Assembly: GCA_934232895.1 (NCBI GenBank)
Contig: CAKQGH010000002.1
Coordinates: 1-64,000, forward strand
Length of the DNA stretch: 64,000 nt
From: an uncultured Alphaproteobacteria bacterium
GTDB taxonomy: Bacteria; Pseudomonadota; Alphaproteobacteria; Rs-D84
Direction: 5' to 3'
Part shown: positions 33,898 to 41,903 of the stretch, piece by piece
How the letters are laid out: every line of letters begins with the position of its first letter
Numbering within the stretch: the first letter of the stretch is position 1
Notes under the pieces: generated by a model
Seen by the model: only the letters and a program-made list of their open reading frames with translations
The model's database searches: none
Told to the model about the DNA's origin: nothing
Translations under genes and position numbers: made by a program

Positions 33898-34902
33898 TAG
33901 TGTAAAAAAGAGCAATGAGCAGAGAGCAGAGAGCAATGAAGCGCGCCATTCGGCGTCTTATATTCTTGTCATTCCTGCGTAGGCAGGAATAGGGCCTTGG
34001 AAATTACTCTCACTTGGTGTTGTACAATATTTGGTAAAAAAGTGAATATCAATATCACTGTACACCGCAACATTCTGGGTTTGGCTCGTTGACACTCGCA
34101 CTGTATAGTCCCTATTCCTGCCTGCGCAGGAATGACAATCTTTGGGTTCTGTCATTGCGAGCGGAGCGTGGCAATCCAGTAAACGACACCCCGTCGCGTT
34201 GCGCCACCCCGGCTTTCCAGAGGGGAACAAAGCTCATCATCGTCGCGGAGCAAAATCCCCTTCGCTAAGCGAAGGGGTGACCACGAAGTGGGCGGGGTAG
34301 TGGTAAATACACCCCCGCGGGGCAATGGTGACCCTCCTGCGCCGGCATGACGTTTTTTTGTGCTGTGTCCCTGTATCCCCATCGCGGAGCAAGTTCCCCA
34401 CCGGTGGAGGGGTGGCCGCCAGGCCGGGGTGGTCTTGAGAGTGCAATGTGGAATAAATGTAAGACAAAAGACCACCACTCCGCTGCGCGGTACTCCTCCA
34501 CAGGAGGAGAACTTGGTATGCTCCCGTTGCGGACTTCTCCGCTGGCAGAACCCCGGGTCGGGGTGATAATTCTTTTTTTGGGGGGGCGCATCCCTAGCGT
34601 GGACTCTCACTTGCCGTCATACCGGCGCAGGCCGGTATCTATTGCCCCGCAGGGACAAAAAGACCACCCCGGCACTCCGTGCCACCCCTCCACCGGAGGG
34701 GAACTTAGTATGTACCGAGAATAAACAAAATTCCCCGTCGCTTGGCCCCCCACGCAAAAAAAAATTTCAATTTCGTGGGACCAGTGTCGTGGTGGCACGA
34801 AGTGCCGGGGTAGTGGTGATTGCGTGTTGCCGGCATCCAAAATAATTCCTGGTGCGGGCGGGGCGGGTGTGATATGGTGTGCACAAACAACAGGGGTGGG
34901 AC
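33898..34902. repeat. One-kilobase intergenic block of dispersed repeats
   Basis: No gene found. Recognisable: AGAGAGCA/GAGCAAT runs (33909-33940); TCATTCCTGCG...CAGGAAT palindromes (33970, 34110) and a TCATTGCGAGCGGAGCGTGGCAATCC-type repeat (34152-34178); repeat ends at 34184-34230, 34254-34305, 34660-34714 and 34728-34816; and a complete two-ended copy at 34391-34514 bounded by AAGTTC...GAACTT. Several families are interleaved, suggesting a long-lived landing zone for small repeats. Confidence 0.7.
34391..34514. mobile_element. MITE-like two-ended palindromic repeat (124 bp)
   Basis: Begins AAGTTCCCCACCGGTGGAGG and ends with the inverted counterpart CTCCTCCACAGGAGGAGAACTT-like arm (see positions 34492-34514). 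Each arm has a hairpin, then a second small palindrome, then GGGGTGGTC. About 36 bp lie between the arms (CTTGAGAGTGCAATG...). The copy at 23125-23253 shares the inner start CTTGAGAGTGC. Interpreted as a non-autonomous relative of the element in queA. Confidence 0.6.
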
Positions 34903-35475
34903 ATGCGAAAGATTATTATTACATCATTGTTATTCACATTGCCATCGGCGGCAATGGCGGGCATTTACAGCACGGGCGGATGGACGCCATATTTAACATC
35001 TGATTTCGGTTTAACATACACCGATGCAAAATTGCATGGGTACGATATGGGTGGATTTACCGGTGTGCTGAACATTGGCGCGGGTGTGCGCAATGACCGC
35101 ACGCGGTTGGCATTGATATATCAAAAACGCGACACAATCAGTGAACTGTTTTCGTCGGCAATAACACGTACCGATGCATCATTGGATGAGCAAGCGTTGA
35201 TGCTGCGCGCGTATTACGATGTTATATCTGCGCGTTTTATTTCGGTATATGTTGGCGCGGGTGCGGGCGTGAACCAATACGATTTCAAATTATCGTATGC
35301 GGATGCGCGACCCGATTACATCGAAAGTGGGTATGGTTTTATCGGCGGGGCATCGGCGGGAATTACAATTCATATTGCACACATTGGGTTTACAATTGGC
35401 GCAGATTATAATTACACCACGCGCCCGCGTTCCGAAACAATAACGCCACGGATTGGTCTGTCCATGGCGTTTTGA
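34903..35475 (+). CDS. Outer-membrane beta-barrel protein (Opa/OmpW-like)
   Basis: 190 aa with a signal peptide (MRKIIITSLLFTLPSAAMA/G), then alternating hydrophobic/polar strands with aromatic ends (PYLTSDFGLTYTDA; VYVGAGAGVNQYDFKLSYA; FTIGADYNYTTR) and a terminal Phe (SMAF), as needed for Bam-dependent insertion. An eight-strand barrel of the opacity/Omp25 type is likely. Ligand unknown. AGGGGTGGGA precedes ATG 34903. Confidence 0.75.
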   Translation: MRKIIITSLLFTLPSAAMAGIYSTGGWTPYLTSDFGLTYTDAKLHGYDMGGFTGVLNIGAGVRNDRTRLALIYQKRDTISELFSSAITRTDASLDEQALMLRAYYDVISARFISVYVGAGAGVNQYDFKLSYADARPDYIESGYGFIGGASAGITIHIAHIGFTIGADYNYTTRPRSETITPRIGLSMAF

Positions 35476-35497
35476 ATCAATAAAATGTAAATTTATA

Positions 35498-36697
35498 TTA
35501 CATCGCCTGCATTTTGCTGACGGAGAAATCCAATTTCTTCGTCTTGCCCGAAACAACATTCGTCGGCAATGCAATGTCTTTGAGAGCATCCTCAATCGAT
35601 GTCGTGCCCGTGGCAACACTGGTTCCGGTTGTGGCCGTGGTTCCGGTGGTTTTGGTCACGGTCGATATGTCATCCGCCATCACCTGGTCTGCAACTACCA
35701 CATCGGCAACCTGCATCTGTTGCTCGAGGGCTTTTTTCAACTCATCATTGTCTAGTTTTATTGCTGCGGTTTCTGACAATTTTTTATTGATTATACTGTT
35801 CGGCAAATCCAATTTTGCAAACACGGGCAATTTCCCAACCAATTCTGATTTCATTGTTTGTGCGTCTGCCTCTGCGTATTGGGCTTTCGTGACATTGCAC
35901 GCCTTTAATGTTCCCTCTTGCGTTGATGTCAGCTTGTTGGCATCGGGGGCTGCACGGTATATATTCAGACAGTTTTTGAACCGCACATCGGACGAACACC
36001 CATAGCATTCATGCATCATATCGCTTGAGTATTGAACATTTTTGGATTTGCTGACGCACTTATTGCTCAGTGGCGATTTGTATTCGGTGCTTTTGCATTC
36101 GTCACTGGCTGTGATTTTTTTCCCTGAGTCTGCAGTTTTTGTGGTTTCTGTCTTTGGTTTCTCGGGCTCTGTGGCTTGCTTTTTCGGTGTATCGTCTTTC
36201 TTCGTCTCTGTGGTTTTAGGCGTTTCCTGTTTCACGGCGGCGCATTTGCCACCACTAACAACCTGGCCACTGGGGCATGATGTTGGAACCGTACAGGGTT
36301 TGTCCGATTCAACGCTGCCGCAAACATTGGTTGTCTTTTGATATGTGCACGTACCGCCGCCAACATCTATGGTCACATCTTCACTTTTTTTAATCCATTT
36401 TGCGCCAGCAACGAATTTACCCTGGTCAGTTTTGTTTCCATCGCAACACCAGTATTTGGTACCGTCTATGTCAACATCATCCCCGTGGTAATACCACAGC
36501 GATGGTTTATGACTTGATATATGTTTCAAACCAGCACAAGATTCTTTCTGGTTCCCACAAAAGTAGTATTGAACAGTGCTCTGTTTGGCGCCGTTTATAT
36601 ACCGAAAACATTCGGTACTAAAACCTGTTTTCCACCCAGCCTCTGCGGTGTTGGCGGTCAAAGCACAAATCAATAAAGGCAGAAAAATCTTTCTCAT
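35498..36697 (-). CDS. Secreted Cys-rich protein, paralog of the 23.6-kb gene
   Basis: 399 aa with a signal peptide (...ALTANTAEA/GW). It shares with the protein at 23562 the N-terminal block (YYFCGNQKESC, WCCDGNKTDQGKFVAGAKWIKKS, VDVGGGTCTYQKTTNVC, CTVPTSCPSG) and the C-terminal block (EYKSPLSNKCVSKS, QYSSDMMHECYGCSSDVRFKNCL). The middle is a Lys/Thr/Pro/Glu-rich linker instead of EGF-like repeats, and the end has a Thr/Val-rich extension. Function unknown. Convergent with the outer-membrane barrel gene. ATG 36697 lacks a strong RBS. Confidence 0.75.
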   Translation of the reverse strand: MRKIFLPLLICALTANTAEAGWKTGFSTECFRYINGAKQSTVQYYFCGNQKESCAGLKHISSHKPSLWYYHGDDVDIDGTKYWCCDGNKTDQGKFVAGAKWIKKSEDVTIDVGGGTCTYQKTTNVCGSVESDKPCTVPTSCPSGQVVSGGKCAAVKQETPKTTETKKDDTPKKQATEPEKPKTETTKTADSGKKITASDECKSTEYKSPLSNKCVSKSKNVQYSSDMMHECYGCSSDVRFKNCLNIYRAAPDANKLTSTQEGTLKACNVTKAQYAEADAQTMKSELVGKLPVFAKLDLPNSIINKKLSETAAIKLDNDELKKALEQQMQVADVVVADQVMADDISTVTKTTGTTATTGTSVATGTTSIEDALKDIALPTNVVSGKTKKLDFSVSKMQAM

Positions 36698-36794
36698 CTC
36701 GTATCACCCGTTGATATTTATTTCCCAGTAATTTTACTACATTTTGCATATTTTTACAATACAAAAATAAACGCGCGTGATTCATGGGAAATAT

Positions 36795-37145
36795 TTATTT
36801 GCGTTTTGTCGCGACCTTTTTCAATTTTGGTTTGGGTTGGGGCAGCGCGCGCGTCAATTCCCGCACCATATCAATGGCCAGTTCGGAATTTTCAATATCC
36901 ATAATATAGTGTGGCCGTGCACCACCGTATGGAATACCCACGTCCGGTGTAATGCCATGTGCGGTGAATACGGCCAGGCTTTCCGGAATTTGTTTAACAT
37001 AGACCGTGTCGTCGCAAATCAGCAAAACGGGTTTATCGCACGAGAACAACATATAGTCCCCGAACATTTTACGGTACCGAATGTCGGGCGTTGCATCGCG
37101 TACCACATCATAAACAAACTCTATAAATCCAACACTTGATGACAT
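36795..37145 (-). CDS. TfoX N-terminal domain protein
   Basis: 116 aa: FIEFVYDVVRDATPDIRYRKMFGDYMLFSCDKPVLLICDDTVYVK, followed by PYGGARPHYIMDIE, typical of the TfoX_N domain. The C-terminal domain of full-length TfoX (competence regulator) is missing; such short forms are common and of uncertain function. The tail is Lys/Pro-rich. The -10 box six bases before ATG 37145 fixes the start and suggests a leaderless mRNA. Confidence 0.8.
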   Translation of the reverse strand: MSSSVGFIEFVYDVVRDATPDIRYRKMFGDYMLFSCDKPVLLICDDTVYVKQIPESLAVFTAHGITPDVGIPYGGARPHYIMDIENSELAIDMVRELTRALPQPKPKLKKVATKRK

Positions 37146-37151
37146 ACGGAT

Positions 37152-37180
37152 ATTGTACCACAAACAAAAAACGCTGACAA
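37152..37180 (-). promoter_or_regulatory. Promoter of the TfoX-domain gene (leaderless)
   Basis: Minus strand TTGTCA (37180-37175), 17-bp spacer, TACAAT (37157-37152), six bases, ATG. The -35 region overlaps a CGCTTGTCAGCG-TTTTTT terminator hairpin at 37167-37184. Confidence 0.6.
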
Positions 37181-37320
37181 GCGCCCAGAAGGATACACTC
37201 GCACGCCGGATTAAAATCCGCCGTGTCTGCGTGGCATTCGTGACGGCTCGCCCACGCTATCGCTTGGCTTGCCTACTCATTGTCGAACCCTCTGGTCGGG
37301 TTCGAACCCTTGGGTGCACA
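37181..37320 (-). pseudogene. Decayed tRNA-like remnant beside tRNA-Arg
   Basis: The first 14 bases, GCGCCCAGAAGGAT (37181-37194), repeat the 3' end of tRNA-Arg (37363-37376). Further in are two GGGTTCGA T-loop-like cores near 37283 and 37301, and a terminator-like hairpin follows on the minus strand. No complete cloverleaf can be drawn. It is either a decayed tRNA duplicate or the scar of an integration at the tRNA 3' end. Confidence 0.4.
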
Positions 37321-37330
37321 ACATAAATTA

Positions 37331-37351
37331 AACCGCCGACAAGCGGCGGTT
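37331..37351 (-). terminator. Terminator-like hairpin after tRNA-Arg
   Basis: AACCGCCG/CGGCGGTT with a five-base loop directly downstream of the tRNA on the minus strand; the T-run is weak (TTAATTT). Confidence 0.55.
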
Positions 37352-37358
37352 GAATTTA

Positions 37359-37435
37359 TGGCGCGCCCAGAAGGATTCGAACCCTCAACCTTCTGATCCG
37401 TAGTCAGATGCTCTATCCAATTGAGCCATGGGCGC
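37359..37435 (-). tRNA. tRNA-Arg (ACG)
   Basis: Acceptor GCGCCCA/TGGGCGC, D-arm with GGCTCAATTGGATAGAGC, anticodon stem TCTGA/TCAGA with loop CTACGGA giving ACG, T-arm GAGGGTTCGAATCCTTC and encoded CCA. Confidence 0.93.
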
Positions 37436-37491
37436 AACGGTCTTATATTCTATACATTTTTATTCCGATTGCAAGAAAAAATAATACTTTT

Positions 37492-38085
37492 TTATCGGCC
37501 CCCGCGTTCTTGCGTCGCCGCCGCGTGGTACAGGGCGTTAAAATGTTGGCGACATACGGATTTATAGTTGCTGTCCCCGACCGCAATTTGCTCGCCCGCG
37601 CGTACAACATTGCCGACCGCGTCAAACCGCAAATGATGCGTCGCCAGGTGCATGCACCCCGGAATCTGGCATGTTGATTCCATACGGTGTAATTTGGCGC
37701 CAACCTCTATCAATCGCTGGGACGCCGGGAACAGGTGTTCGTTGCTGTCCACCATCAGGCCATAACACATTATAATAATCGGGCGACTGTCCGCAATTTT
37801 GACCAGGTGGTCAATATCGGCGGGGGTAAAAAACTGAACCTCGTCCACCAGAACCATTTTAGTGTTTGCATTTGGCGCATAATCGACCAGGCTTTCGCGC
37901 ACAATTGCATCAACCGATATGCCAATGCGCGAATCAACGCGGTTTGCACTGAAACGGTTGTCGGTTTTGGGTTTTATAACCTCGGTCTGGTTGCCATTTT
38001 TGTTCTGGTTATATGCGTTGATAATCAGTTGCGCCGATTTGGAACATCCCATTGTTCCATAATGAAAATGCAGGTTTGCCATCAC
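37492..38085 (-). CDS. tdk: Thymidine kinase, type II (TK1 family)
   Basis: 197-aa thymidine kinase for pyrimidine salvage: N-terminal LHFHYGTMGCSKSAQL in the P-loop position, the VLVDEVQFF motif, and a Cys-rich lasso/zinc region (CQIPGC...CRQHF). The P-loop departs from the usual Gly-Lys: Ser precedes the Lys (GCSKSA), while Lys and Ser are kept. AAAGGAGTATGTG precedes the ATG; a second ATG follows directly. Last gene of a Smr-htpX-tdk run. Confidence 0.88.
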   Translation of the reverse strand: MMANLHFHYGTMGCSKSAQLIINAYNQNKNGNQTEVIKPKTDNRFSANRVDSRIGISVDAIVRESLVDYAPNANTKMVLVDEVQFFTPADIDHLVKIADSRPIIIMCYGLMVDSNEHLFPASQRLIEVGAKLHRMESTCQIPGCMHLATHHLRFDAVGNVVRAGEQIAVGDSNYKSVCRQHFNALYHAAATQERGGR

Positions 38086-38094
38086 ATACTCCTT

Positions 38095-39024
38095 TTATGC
38101 CATTGATTCCAGTCTTTCAATACGTTTTTCCACCGGCGGGTGCGTTGCCAGTAAACTGGACGCAAATTCACGCAGGCCCCGTGGGTCGGCAATACACACG
38201 GCCGCCATAGACGCCGTTTTATCCAAACATTCAACGCGCGCATCGGTTGTAATTTTGCGCAATGCCGACGCCAATGCCAGCGGGTTGCGCGTAATCAAGG
38301 CGCCCGTCGCATCGGCGGCATATTCGCGATTGCGCGATACCGCCATTCGCAACAGTGGTGTAATAATCCAATTGAATACCATAAACGCCAGCCACACCAT
38401 AACCAGTACGGCCGCGCCGCCATTCTTGTTGTCATTGTCGCTGCGCGTGCCGCCATACATAATTGTGCGGCCAATCATATCGGCGGCAAACACCGTGACG
38501 CCAACGCCCGTAATCAGCAACATATCCAACCGAATGTCGCGGTTGCCAATGTGCGCCATTTCGTGGGCAATGACCCCCTCTAGTTCTGGGCGGGTCAGAC
38601 GGGCCACTATGCCACGTGTCAATGCGACCGATGCGTCGCGGGGTGACCGCCCGGTGGCAAACGCGTTCATGGACGCGTCGTCAATAATATATACGCGGGG
38701 CCGCGGCAGGCCGGCCGCAATTGCAACATTTTCAACCGCACGGAAAATTTCGCGATTCTGTTTATCGTTGTCGTGAATTTCGGTGGCGCGCGCCGCGTTC
38801 AGCATCATCGAATCGCCAAACGCCCATGATATTATCATCCACACGGCGCACGCGATAAATGTGGGTATTGCGACATTGGCGGTGGTGTGCACGGCGGTTT
38901 CAATTGGCGCGACGCACCACACAAACAAAAACACCAATGCGATAAAAATCATCGGAAAAGCCGCAACCAATATTGCGGTTTTTATGTTGTTGCTGCGAAT
39001 ATGGTCATACACGGTTTTGGTCAT
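38095..39024 (-). CDS. htpX: Zinc metalloprotease HtpX (M48)
   Basis: 309-aa inner-membrane protease for quality control. Two N-terminal transmembrane segments, the zinc motif HEMAH in LEGVIAHEMAHIGNRDIR, two further membrane segments, and the downstream Glu in NREYAADATGA. ATH-PPVEKRI motif near the end. The ATG overlaps the stop of the Smr gene (ATGA); tdk follows after nine bases. A stress-response role is likely, but no heat-shock promoter is visible. Confidence 0.92.
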   Translation of the reverse strand: MTKTVYDHIRSNNIKTAILVAAFPMIFIALVFLFVWCVAPIETAVHTTANVAIPTFIACAVWMIISWAFGDSMMLNAARATEIHDNDKQNREIFRAVENVAIAAGLPRPRVYIIDDASMNAFATGRSPRDASVALTRGIVARLTRPELEGVIAHEMAHIGNRDIRLDMLLITGVGVTVFAADMIGRTIMYGGTRSDNDNKNGGAAVLVMVWLAFMVFNWIITPLLRMAVSRNREYAADATGALITRNPLALASALRKITTDARVECLDKTASMAAVCIADPRGLREFASSLLATHPPVEKRIERLESMA

Positions 39025-39401
39025 AAATCCCCCCGTAATTTGTGAAATTTTACATCAAAACTGCCATTGTTTATCGGGGTGCATTCTGCAATGTATGGGG
39101 CCAGAACACTGGCGCGAACCCATTGCTGAAACTTGATTTTCAATATGCCGCTGGCGCCCGTAATGATTTTTGCGTGCCGCACGCCCGATGTGGCCATTGC
39201 CATAATTAAATCCCACGATTCTTGTTCGGTGCGGTTGTGTAAATCCAGTGTTGCATGTGTTGGAACCGGCGCCGCGGCGGGCGGTATCAATTGCCCCAGA
39301 CGCAGTTTTTCGCGTACACTGCGCCGCACCGCGCGGACATCGGGCACGAATGGCGCGCGTGCCATGGTTTCAATATCAATGTCACTCAGATGTTTAATCA
39401 T
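39021..39401 (-). CDS. Smr-domain protein
   Basis: 126-aa protein with a C-terminal Smr domain: ATLDLHNRTEQESWDLIMAMA, KIITGASGILK, as in the small MutS-related endonuclease fold. The usual 'TGxG' loop reads TGAS and the LDLH start is conserved. The N terminus is Arg/Pro-rich. The start at 39401 is set by the promoter seven bases upstream; the open frame continues to 39446 without an RBS. First gene of the htpX-tdk unit. Confidence 0.8.
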   Translation of the reverse strand: MIKHLSDIDIETMARAPFVPDVRAVRRSVREKLRLGQLIPPAAAPVPTHATLDLHNRTEQESWDLIMAMATSGVRHAKIITGASGILKIKFQQWVRASVLAPYIAECTPINNGSFDVKFHKLRGDL

Positions 39402-39408
39402 ATCGCGT

Positions 39409-39437
39409 ATGGTACATACAATTCTTGACACGCGCAA
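39409..39437 (-). promoter_or_regulatory. Promoter of the Smr-htpX-tdk unit (leaderless)
   Basis: Minus strand TTGCGC (39437-39432), 17-bp spacer, TACCAT (39414-39409), seven bases, ATG 39401. It overlaps the divergent promoter at 39425-39454. Confidence 0.55.
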
Positions 39438-39454
39438 GCAAAACAAGGTATAAT
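39425..39454 (+). promoter_or_regulatory. Promoter of the 124-aa secreted protein gene
   Basis: TTGACA (39425-39430), 18-bp spacer, TATAAT (39449-39454). Its -35 region lies within the divergent Smr promoter. Confidence 0.7.
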
Positions 39455-39479
39455 CCCAGCAGTAATTTGGATATATTTT

Positions 39480-39854
39480 ATGACAAGAAAAACAGTATTA
39501 TTTTTTTGTTGTTTTGCGGCACTGACCACCGCCCCGGCATGGGGGGATAATATTAATGTGATATATAAATGCCCCGACGGACAGTATGCCAAGGGGGGGA
39601 GTGCCGCAACGTGCCAGACCGGGTATACTGGCAACACAAAAAGTCCCGCAGTGTATACAAGTAACGCCACATGCGCCGTATGCCCAAACACAAGTATGTT
39701 TTCAAATGCAATGTATAAAACGAGTGACAGACGGCCTGCTGCGGTCTCGGATTGCTATGCTATGAGCGACAATGGTAAGTTAGAAGGCGAGGACGAAATG
39801 GGCAGCTATAAGATAGAGGGTAATTGCTATTACACAGGACACAGATACAAATAA
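39480..39854 (+). CDS. Secreted Cys-rich hypothetical protein, 124 aa
   Basis: Signal peptide (MTRKTVLFFCCFAALTTAPAWG/D), then CPDGQYAKGGSAATCQTGYTG, a GCC-type module like those of the large protein at 3847-5925, and further cysteines (CAVCP, CYAM, CYYTGH). Probably exported and disulfide-bonded. No RBS of note. Followed by another exported hypothetical after 11 bp, probably co-transcribed. Confidence 0.65.
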   Translation: MTRKTVLFFCCFAALTTAPAWGDNINVIYKCPDGQYAKGGSAATCQTGYTGNTKSPAVYTSNATCAVCPNTSMFSNAMYKTSDRRPAAVSDCYAMSDNGKLEGEDEMGSYKIEGNCYYTGHRYK

Positions 39855-39865
39855 TTGACCAAAAG

Positions 39866-40303
39866 ATGTACAAGATATACAGATTTTTTATACGATTTGT
39901 GGTGTTTGCGTTAACAATGTATTTGTTGCCGTTGTCAGACTATGTGGCATCGTGGTTTGGCGACATTGCATCGGGCGCACACGCCGCTGGCATCAAATGC
40001 AAGGTTAGTGAGATGTGTGATGGGTTGGTGAACGCCTATAAGGATCCCATTAAAAAAGAAAACATCAAAGGTGACATCGACCCGGGAACAATTATTACGT
40101 GTGATTATGGTAATGACCAGTTCCAAGATACGATGTGTGCGTCCGAGGGGAAGGGTATGGCGGTGACCGCATTTTATCTTGGGAAGAGTGCAGCGAGCTG
40201 CACAGAAAATGCCAGGTGTATGGTTAATTTGTTTGGCACAAGATATGCTGACACACAAGCGGGCTGGAGCAATATGTCCTCCGATTTTACTATTTGTAAT
40301 TAA
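39866..40303 (+). CDS. Exported hypothetical protein, 145 aa
   Basis: Begins MYKIYRFFIRFVVFALTMYLLPLSDYVASW, a long hydrophobic segment that could be a signal anchor with a cleavage site near HAAG. Six cysteines are then visible (IKCKVSEMC, ITCDYG, TMCASE, ASCTENARCM, ICN). Family unknown. Its start overlaps no gene but lies 11 bp after the previous stop; an in-frame extension to 39824 overlaps that gene. Confidence 0.55.
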   Translation: MYKIYRFFIRFVVFALTMYLLPLSDYVASWFGDIASGAHAAGIKCKVSEMCDGLVNAYKDPIKKENIKGDIDPGTIITCDYGNDQFQDTMCASEGKGMAVTAFYLGKSAASCTENARCMVNLFGTRYADTQAGWSNMSSDFTICN

Positions 40304-40314
40304 ATGCATTTGTT

Positions 40315-41076
40315 ATGTTACACGGACGCGCAAAGTTTGTTTATAATACACATTTGGAACCGCATTTGTTCGATGCAGAGGGCCAGATGCGTCCATTGGT
40401 TGTTGATGCGTTGATATTGTTTGCAAATAATTATTTATCATTTTTGTCGCGGTTGGGAATCCCCGTGTCGGCGGACGATGTGCGTGACATTTTGGCATAC
40501 GGCAGCACCACAAACTATTACTATGATGACGCCAGCGATATTGATGTTGTAATATTTGTTGATTGGACCAAAATTTCTAAAAATTTACCGGGCCTGGATA
40601 TGAGCGCAATGGGGCGCGCATTGATGAGTGCATGGAAACGTGGGTATAACTTGCGCATTTTGGGGCGCCGTGTTGATATGCACATTGAAAACATAGACGC
40701 CCCCAGCGAAGGGCCCGATGTCATAAAACCGGGCAGTATATATTCGCTGATGCGGCGTTGTTGGATTCGACGGCCCGAAATGTTATCAAACGATGCTGTT
40801 AAACAAATTCGACGCGATGCGATGGCGCGATATCGTAAAATTCGCCAAACGTATTATGAAATTCGCCTGAATAAAATGGGACCGAAATACATAACATCAT
40901 TCATAAAAACATTGCGTGAAGAGAAAAATAAAAGTGTACATGAAAATGCACTGTGCCCCATTACACCGACAATTATGGCATATCGTATGGCGCGCAAGGT
41001 TGGCATTCTGGATGACCTGAATGCCCGAATTGCCCAGCAGAGTGTTAAAAACTTTGATTTGTCATTTTTGGAATAG
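40315..41076 (+). CDS. Nucleotidyltransferase-fold protein, copy 1
   Basis: 253 aa with the polymerase-beta-type nucleotidyltransferase signature: AYGSTTNYYYDDASDIDVVIFVDW (Gly-Ser, then Asp-x-Asp) around residues 62-84, followed by GRRVDMHIEN, which could supply the third acidic residue. Paralogous along its whole length to the next gene. Substrate unknown; MNT-like antitoxin/toxin or protein-modifying roles are possible. No RBS before ATG 40315. Confidence 0.65.
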   Translation: MLHGRAKFVYNTHLEPHLFDAEGQMRPLVVDALILFANNYLSFLSRLGIPVSADDVRDILAYGSTTNYYYDDASDIDVVIFVDWTKISKNLPGLDMSAMGRALMSAWKRGYNLRILGRRVDMHIENIDAPSEGPDVIKPGSIYSLMRRCWIRRPEMLSNDAVKQIRRDAMARYRKIRQTYYEIRLNKMGPKYITSFIKTLREEKNKSVHENALCPITPTIMAYRMARKVGILDDLNARIAQQSVKNFDLSFLE

Positions 41077-41086
41077 GGGGCGGAAT

Positions 41087-41851
41087 ATGTTTGGTATTAC
41101 GCGCCGTCGGCCGGTGTTTATTTATCATAACCATTTGGATGAAACCGTTTGGAATCGCGATGCAACTATGCGCGCGGTTGTTAAAAATGCCCTGAATACC
41201 ATGGTTGGGTCATATATTTCATATATGCATCGTGCGGGGTTGCCGATAACGCACGATATGATTTCGGATATTTTAATTCATGGTTCGGTGGCCGATTATT
41301 ATTGGGACAGTACCAGTGACATTGATATTTGCATCATAATGGACTGGGCGCCATTGCGTGAAAAATTTCCCGATGTCGATGTGTATACATTGATGAAATC
41401 GCTGTTGCTGTCGTGGTATCGCAGTTATCGCATTCGTATCGTCGGGCACGGCGTTGATGTCGAGGTTGCCGATTTGAACGCACCAGCGTATGGTGAAAAC
41501 CTGTGGAAAATTGGCAGTCGTTATTCATTGATGCACGATGCGTGGATTGTTCGCCCAAATTTGCTGTCGCCGGATGCGGTGCGCGATATTCGTCGCGCGG
41601 CATTGGAAAAATATCGCGAAATCGAACGCGAATATAAAAACATTTGTCGCAATAAAATGTCGGCGGGTTTTGTCGATGCGTTTTTGGCGCGACTGTGGGC
41701 CGAACGTGGTGCGGCATTACATGAAAATACCAATTCATGTGTGTGCCCGGGTGCAATGGCGTTTCGTATGGCGCGTCGCACGGGCATATTGCGCGATTTG
41801 TCCGAACGCGCCGCACAAAATCGTTCCAGGAATTTTAATGTTAAATATTAA
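41087..41851 (+). CDS. Nucleotidyltransferase-fold protein, copy 2
   Basis: 254 aa, tandem paralog of the preceding protein: IHGSVADYYWDSTSDIDICIIMDW matches its catalytic segment, then GHGVDVEVADLNAP, SRYSLMHDAWIVRPNLLSPDAVRDIRRAALEKYR and the C-terminal HENTNSCVCPGAMAFRMARRTGIL. A GGGGGCGGA stretch precedes ATG 41087, ten bases after the previous stop, so the pair is an operon produced by duplication. Function unknown. Confidence 0.65.
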   Translation: MFGITRRRPVFIYHNHLDETVWNRDATMRAVVKNALNTMVGSYISYMHRAGLPITHDMISDILIHGSVADYYWDSTSDIDICIIMDWAPLREKFPDVDVYTLMKSLLLSWYRSYRIRIVGHGVDVEVADLNAPAYGENLWKIGSRYSLMHDAWIVRPNLLSPDAVRDIRRAALEKYREIEREYKNICRNKMSAGFVDAFLARLWAERGAALHENTNSCVCPGAMAFRMARRTGILRDLSERAAQNRSRNFNVKY

Positions 41852-41856
41852 ACATC

Positions 41857-41886
41857 AAAAAAAACGCCCCAACGGGGCGTTTTTAT
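41857..41886. terminator. Bidirectional terminator
   Basis: ACGCCCC/GGGGCGT stem with A-run before and T-run after; separates the convergent nucleotidyltransferase and rlpA genes. Confidence 0.85.
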
Positions 41887-41903
41887 TTGTGTTTCGCGCG
41901 CCA

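Noticed and set aside
33898..34902. Short open frames of 60-150 codons in the intergenic repeat block
   Set aside because: They consist of translated palindromic repeats, occur in several frames on both strands and lack ribosome-binding sites.
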